Both the position numbers and the translations under genes were made by a program. Positions 58,777 through 64,000 of a stretch of 64,000 nucleotides of DNA are shown here, piece by piece. Each line of letters begins with the position of its first letter. Position 1 is the first letter of the stretch. The notes under the pieces are model-generated. The model ran no database searches. It was not told where the DNA came from and was given only the letters and a program-made list of their open reading frames with translations. Origin of the DNA: Tubulanus polymorphus. Its lineage: Eukaryota; Nemertea; Palaeonemertea; Tubulaniformes; Tubulanidae. The DNA is taken from contig NC_134027.1 of assembly GCF_964204645.1 (NCBI RefSeq), forward strand, positions 3,708,485 through 3,772,484, read 5' to 3'.

Positions 58777-59871
58777 CTAAGCGCTGTAACTGTTATAGGA
58801 AACTCTGTAGACGATATCATCATTTTTTGAAATCGCGTTGGTCCGTTCGGTTGATTTGTTGATTCTGCGCACGACGAAGCTTTCGCGCAAGGGGAGCCTA
58901 CACTTACAACCGATCGTTCTTAATACAGACTCCCTCGCCTTCTTACAAGTCCCGATATAAAGTAAAAAATTGATACTGTAATTGGCGTCGTTCAATATCA
59001 GCAGTACCGGCAATACATTGTAACGGATGTATTGTGACCACTGCGGAAAGCGAGTTGAAATCAATGTACCCATTGCTACGGGAAATATACAGACGAAAAA
59101 TGAACATGTGACTAGCAACATAAGTTTGGTAACTTTAAGCAACGATTTTCTTGCCGAGTTCCCTTGGATGGCCGTGTTCAAGTTGCGTCTCCAAAGTTTG
59201 ACAACTACGCATGTATTAAATAAGAGAATACTAAGCAGCGGAACATACGTATTAGCGATAACAATCTTAACGTGGTTGTTTGATTTGGCTTCAGTGGTGA
59301 CTAGACAACCGTAACCCGGAACGTATCCTTCATACGGCGGTGCGAGATGTGATATGTTATATAGAATGGCACCGATAGTTATTATAGACGTTGCGAATCG
59401 CGCGGTGGATTTCGTGCACAAGCGCTTAGCTGTGATAGGAAAACATACGACGAAAAACCGTTCCAAACTGAGTACGCTCACCATCCAGCTACTGCCAATC
59501 ATCGCCACGGTCGTAAAGTATGTAGCCATTACACAATCTAGAGACTTCGTCAGTTGAATTAACAAACGCCCGGTAAACATATTCGACATTAGATTAAGCC
59601 AGAAAATAAGCCTTGAAATGTTGTTTAGAAAGTCGAAAACTGCCAGAGCCGCCAAATAACAGTTATATGAATACGTTCTCATAGCGCCCATCGTTAGAAT
59701 TCCGAACGACAACGGGTTTGCAAAAAGTCCGAAATAAGTAAGTATACCTGTTGACACAAGATGCAACCAAGCCATAGCGGAATTAACCTCGTAGAGCTTC
59801 TTCGGGTAGATTTCGTAGTATAAATGATAGTATTGATATACGATGGCATGGGATACGTTTCCAGAAGCCAT
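58777..59871 (-). CDS. Class A (rhodopsin-type) orphan GPCR
   Basis: 364-aa plasma membrane receptor in one exon, ATG at 59871, TAG at 58777. Features: glycosylation site N5; TM1 with N52; TM2 with D80; Cys113 at the start of TM3 and Cys189 in extracellular loop 2, placed for the conserved disulfide; TM3 end E137-R138-F139, a variant of DRY; TM6 with C-I-F-P; TM7 with N301-F-L-L-Y in place of NPxxY; and a Cys-rich start of the C-tail (GCKCRL). It resembles protostome peptide-receptor-like orphan families in general motif style, as does the receptor at 51446-52618. The two share little sequence beyond these motifs, so they are not recent tandem duplicates. Ligand unknown. Confidence 0.88.
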   Translation of the reverse strand: MASGNVSHAIVYQYYHLYYEIYPKKLYEVNSAMAWLHLVSTGILTYFGLFANPLSFGILTMGAMRTYSYNCYLAALAVFDFLNNISRLIFWLNLMSNMFTGRLLIQLTKSLDCVMATYFTTVAMIGSSWMVSVLSLERFFVVCFPITAKRLCTKSTARFATSIITIGAILYNISHLAPPYEGYVPGYGCLVTTEAKSNNHVKIVIANTYVPLLSILLFNTCVVVKLWRRNLNTAIQGNSARKSLLKVTKLMLLVTCSFFVCIFPVAMGTLISTRFPQWSQYIRYNVLPVLLILNDANYSINFLLYIGTCKKARESVLRTIGCKCRLPLRESFVVRRINKSTERTNAISKNDDIVYRVSYNSYSA

Positions 59872-60232
59872 GAAGCCAGATGAAATTTCGCACCGTATGA
59901 TTTAAACATGAAGAGTGGCGGTGAACGAAAAGTTCGGGAAATATATACTGTACACGGTGCATTTTGATAATTTTCAATTAACGCCTCTCCGCTGAACGAA
60001 TCCAAAGTATGCCAGATTTGTTACTAACTTGGACACCATGTTAATAGCTTTTGTCACCTCAATATGACTTGCAAAAGAATTTTGTAGGAGTGGATGCGTG
60101 TGAACATAACACCTTGTATAACATCTGAAAATATTTCATCCGACACATCTACTATATCATCTTGCGTTATCACGTAATGTTCACCATGAATAATCTATGT
60201 ATGTAAATATTTAAAAAACTGCTTTATCACAA

Positions 60233-60239
60233 TATATAA
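60233..60239 (+). promoter_or_regulatory. Possible TATA box of the metallopeptidase gene
   Basis: TATATAA lies 37 nt before the start codon of the secreted metallopeptidase. At normal spacing it would place transcription start a dozen bases upstream of the ATG. AT-rich context makes chance occurrence likely. Confidence 0.3.
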
Positions 60240-60275
60240 TAAAGCGATGATCCTATGTTTTACGTCTCTCTGAAA

Positions 60276-62421
60276 ATGATTTCCAAAGGATTGTTGTGTT
60301 TATTTATTCTACTCATAGAAATTGTGTCCGGTTTCGTTCCAACCGAAAAGGTAAATAGTGAAAGGTTTGCACCTATCATTCAGAATGTATCAACACATAA
60401 TCTCTCAAACTAGTATTTCGCAAAAAACCAAATTTTCTTTCATTAATCGGAAGTGGATTGTCAACATTTTGAATAAAACTATGATATATTTTATGTCCAA
60501 TTTCTAATGATCGCATCTACACCACTCTAATCTGAACTTATTAAAGGACATACCCATCAGCGAAAAAATAACCAAACGTGAGTCTGGCTCTTTCCAGCCA
60601 TTGCGTAAGTACAAACACCGGTATTCTGAAGTCGCATTCTCGCCAGAATGTGAATTTGTAAAAAAAAAACAAATAATAGCATAGGATTATAAGTTGAAAA
60701 GAATACATTTGTATGAATTGCCGATGACAATAAAAGTATTATAGGGATTCATTCTCATGCACGGTTAAAGGTCATAACGATGGCAAACGACCCGGTGAAC
60801 CAGTGGATTTCAGCGAATGCACGAATATCAAACCAGTACCGTTAAACCTAACAGTTTACAGCGAATATATGCCATTCCAACCAATCAACAACACATTTTA
60901 CAAAAAGTTTTTGCACGCGTACGGTCTACCGGTTCTCGGTAAGTTATTGGCAGATTCCGATGACCGTGTATAATATAATCAGACGATATTGGTCGAGCAA
61001 CTATTTCAACAGTACAAACTCTCCTTAAGCAGAAATATAATTCTAGGTTCCGAAAAAGTACCGAACCATATACTGCGAAGAGTTTGTTACGTCGTCAGAT
61101 TTCTGTTTGCCGATCGCGAAGATTTGCGTCGCAACTATTACAAATGGTACGGACGATTTGGCTTGATGGCGCAATCAGAGGTTACCACGGATATTCCGGA
61201 GCATTCTACGCTGAATCCAACGGGTTTTTGGGACCAACGTGCACGAGGCGTTGGTCCGACGAGAGAGAGAGGCCTATTTCTACATGTGCGGAAGAAAACG
61301 TGGGCTGCTACGCCTATGGCATCGACAGGTCGATTGTACAAATCATACCATTCTCAAATATCTTAATCCAACTTCTTTCACATTACTAGGACAGGCTTCG
61401 CAACTTTGCTATTTTCAGATACTGGGGACAAAGCATCATAGTTCATGAATTCTCTCACGGGCTACATATTTTCGGTTGGCGCACAGGCAGAAGACCAGCG
61501 AAGTTACAAACATTACTGGTTAATGCCTACAATAAAGCTAAATCGTTGCCAGCCGGCAAAAATGGTTTAGGTGGATACGCCGCTACGTCTGATACGGAAT
61601 ACTTTGTAAATATAAGCATGAATAAATTTCAATCGATGCAAGATGATGGCATTGCGTACGAGCATGTAGACTGAAGATGTTCAATTGTATCTAGGCTACC
61701 GGTATGCAGGCATACATGAACGACTTCGTCAACTCGGGAGGAGACGTAACCATTCATACAAGGGAACAACTACGCAAACATGATCCAGATCTTTATGCCT
61801 TGATTAAAGCCGTTTTGCCTTGCAACAATCGCTTCCTGAATCGTTGCCAAAATATTACTTTACACAAAAAGGCCGAAGTATATTCATACGTCACAACTCA
61901 AGAGTTTGAAGGTAAGTAGTGTCGTAGTTTTTACAGTTTCCATCTGTAGCGTTTATCGCGAACTTATTTTCTCATTAACCCTGTGAATAGACATGATGGC
62001 GAACCAGAAATTGAAGATGAACTGCAAACCAAGGAAACGACGTATGTGCAAAACAATTTCATTTCACTCTCTCTTCTGTCACATGTTCATGAGGATTCTA
62101 TATTTTCGATTCACCTTGGTTACAGCACCCGTCAGCTGTTTGGGAGCAAAAAAAAATGTTCCATTAAACGATCCTTTAGACGAGTGTAGTTACTACGTGT
62201 GTAATGAGCTTGGTTACGTCACAGGCCGGTGCGTAACGCTCAAATTGATGCTACATATATTCTGTATGTAAAATATATAATGTCTCACGATCTCATGCAA
62301 ATTTGTAGATATAAATAACTGTGGTCGTTCCATGAAATCGTCATGTCGTTATCGCACCGCGGCTAATATAGAAAAATACCTCGACGAACCGGATATTCCG
62401 CTTAGTGATTCAATCGTATGA
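60276..62421 (+). CDS. Secreted zinc metallopeptidase-like protein, multi-exon, one frame break
   Basis: Exons traced by eye: 60276-60350 (ATG and Leu/Ile-rich signal peptide ending near VSG), a small uncertain exon within 60547-60604, 60745-60938, 61047-61328, 61419-61605, 61695-61911, 61991-62041, 62126-62212 and 62309-62421 (TGA). Junction phases agree except around the small exon. The fourth exon holds E-V-T-T-D-I-P-E-H and WDQRARG. The fifth holds the zinc motif H-E-F-S-H (61444-61458) and then T-E-Y-F, whose Glu is a likely third ligand. The HEFSH pattern and following Glu suggest a gluzincin-type secreted peptidase. The C-terminal exons encode a Cys-rich tail. Inside exon 61047-61328 the frame changes between WDQRARGVGPT and STCAEEN, at a GA-repeat (61261-61272), where two bases too many (or one too few) are present. 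This could be a true null allele, an error, or a recent pseudogene. The GPCR at 58777-59871 diverges from it. Substrate unknown. Confidence 0.72.
61261..61272 (+). repeat. GA dinucleotide tract at the metallopeptidase frame break
   Basis: The run GAGAGAGAGAGG lies exactly between the part of the exon that codes in one frame and the part that codes in another. Dinucleotide slippage by one unit would produce the observed shift. Confidence 0.75.
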
Positions 62422-64000
62422 GTATATAAAATCTGGCAATTCTATCTCGATTTAATTTGATTGTTCTATCAAACAATATATAATGACCGTTGAAAAAAGA
62501 TTAACACTTAGTCTTATAAAACCTGTGTAGGAATCTACTGTATTTGCACAATTGACAAAAAACGGTCTGACAGTCGTTTCGTCGAGTCGAAACGACTCGA
62601 CAACTGCAGTTTAGAAGAAGTATGTTTACAATGGGTTGTGGTGGTGACTTAAATTGAATTATGATGGCGAAGTCATGCTCACTAACTGCGATGAAAAAAG
62701 TACATTCAATGATTAACTTTCTCAAATCACCGTGAATTTAGTTTACTTAAATCTTCTGGCTCTGTAGATAACAATTAACACTTAGTATTTATTCGTCCTA
62801 ATCTCAGGAAACATTATTTACATCAATGATAATTGATGAATTATATCATTGATTACCGTTTGTAAGGTTGGTCGACGAAGAGCTCCCACACTGTGATCCC
62901 GATCAGCCGGCCATACACCCTTTGCATCATCATTGATAATTACGGCAAAAAAGGGTTGTTGAAAAAATTCAGAATCATCAGCGCCCACTAAATGTTTATA
63001 TTTCCAACACCGACATCCATAGAGACGGTAAAATATAATGAGCTAATATCTGTTCATATTTACATAGTTAGCAATTCGTTGTTCACTAAGTACGCTCGAG
63101 GCTTGCGTCATAGATGTACTCCGCTATCTCGTGGGCCTATAAAGATATTACACGTTACGTGATTGATTGAAACAAAACAGAGAGCTAGAAACAAATGACC
63201 ATACCTTGTCATTCAGTCACGATTAATTTGCGAAAACGATGCCTATTATAATTAAGCTGACAATGATCCAGTAGAGATGAGCTCATCGTTACGGGATTGT
63301 GGCGATCCATATCTAATAACGCTACGAATATACGGAAGCTAACAGCCAAAATAGAATGTTTTGCGCGTAGGAATTTTACTATCGGTCGTAGACACAATCT
63401 TACACGGACTTGGATGATTCTGTCCTTTTCTTATGTCTTTTTCGATGTTGCCCGTAAAACCTCTTTCATCAGTTCATTGATTTTATACATTGTGTGGAAT
63501 ATTCGTTTAACACATTGAACCATCGAGTACAACAATACAACGATCGAGGAGGATACACAGCAAAATAGCACCGTATAATGTCCTGGACCCTGTAAGGGTG
63601 TCCAGTTTGTAGGCTGTAGTTAATTCATGAAGTGTTTCCCAAGAGACGTTTGTAACTGATAATCCACCAGGAACGCGATTATCGTGTTCGAGATAACCAT
63701 CACGAAGCCAATAATTACATTAATATAAATGCATCTACGAAATTTAATAAAAGGCGTAAATGATGTGCAAAAGCAAAACCCCGAAGCATTCTCGATCTCG
63801 ATGAAAAACCGACGCCCAATGTTACGCATTCACCAAATTTGGAGGAAAAATCCACTGGACGAATAAACCTCGGGAATTGTAGTAGGCCTACGAGACCGTA
63901 TTCTATCGTTTCAATGATGGTATAATCCAAATGCACCCAGAGCAATCAGCCGACGACGGGAAGTCGCGTAAATCTTGGTATCTTCATAAGGTGGACTGAC
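62422..64000. other. 3' flank and possible membrane-protein exons on the minus strand
   Basis: Two hydrophobic helix-like stretches are encoded on the minus strand: INVIIGFVMVISNTIIAFLV (about 63727-63668) and TVLFCCVSSSIVVLLYSMV (about 63577-63521). The second is preceded by an acceptor-like aattaactacag. A TAA separates them in the common frame, so this is either two exons or a decayed gene cut by the window end. A small perfect hairpin (GTCGTTTCG...CGAAACGAC) sits at 62573-62596. No family is recognised. Confidence 0.3.

Noticed and set aside
59027-59557. Open frames on the strand opposite the second GPCR
   Set aside because: They are antisense shadows of the receptor coding sequence.
60983-61046. 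Metallopeptidase exon beginning at 60983
   Set aside because: The phase does not fit the previous exon. The acceptor at 61046 joins G to S-E-K-V in the frame of the conserved block.

Overview
The window looks like eukaryotic, probably protostome invertebrate nuclear DNA. It is AT-rich, genes are sparse and have GT-AG introns, and intergenic space is long. Two rhodopsin-class receptors carry the N-F-x-L-Y form of the TM7 motif that is common in lophotrochozoan and arthropod neuropeptide or orphan receptors. I saw no operon structure, rRNA, convincing tRNA or CRISPR. The lophotrochozoan guess (mollusc, annelid, brachiopod or similar) is inference only.

Layout. 1-21 kb: no complete gene. It has a few splice-flanked candidate exons (3888-3946 and 14703-14864 on +), a 134-nt hairpin at 6.2-6.4 kb and a decayed tandem repeat at 18.1-18.4 kb. 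21.3-24.2 kb: a two-exon ATP-grasp ligase-like gene on the minus strand. Facing it on the plus strand is a broken 3'-terminal copy that keeps the intron position. Between them sits a 488-bp foldback element with TA flanks. 24-51 kb: mostly unexplained non-coding DNA. It holds a ~430-bp repeat in inverted orientation at 33.9 and 42.7 kb, a ~400-bp TA microsatellite at 40.9-41.3 kb, a GC-rich repeat at 30.0-30.4 kb, and weak gene remnants at 31.3 kb and 46.6-46.9 kb (minus).

51-62.5 kb is the gene-rich part. It carries an intronless-CDS neuropeptide-type GPCR (+), a cholesterol 25-hydroxylase-like di-iron membrane hydroxylase (-), a small secreted cysteine-rich peptide exon (-), a second class A GPCR (-), and, diverging from that receptor, a secreted zinc-metallopeptidase gene of about nine exons (+). 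The metallopeptidase reading frame is broken once, inside a GA dinucleotide tract. The last 1.6 kb may contain membrane-protein exons or a decayed gene.

The genes do not form an obvious pathway. The points most worth following up are the inverted partial duplication around the foldback element, the frame-broken metallopeptidase, and the unidentified exon at 14.7 kb.
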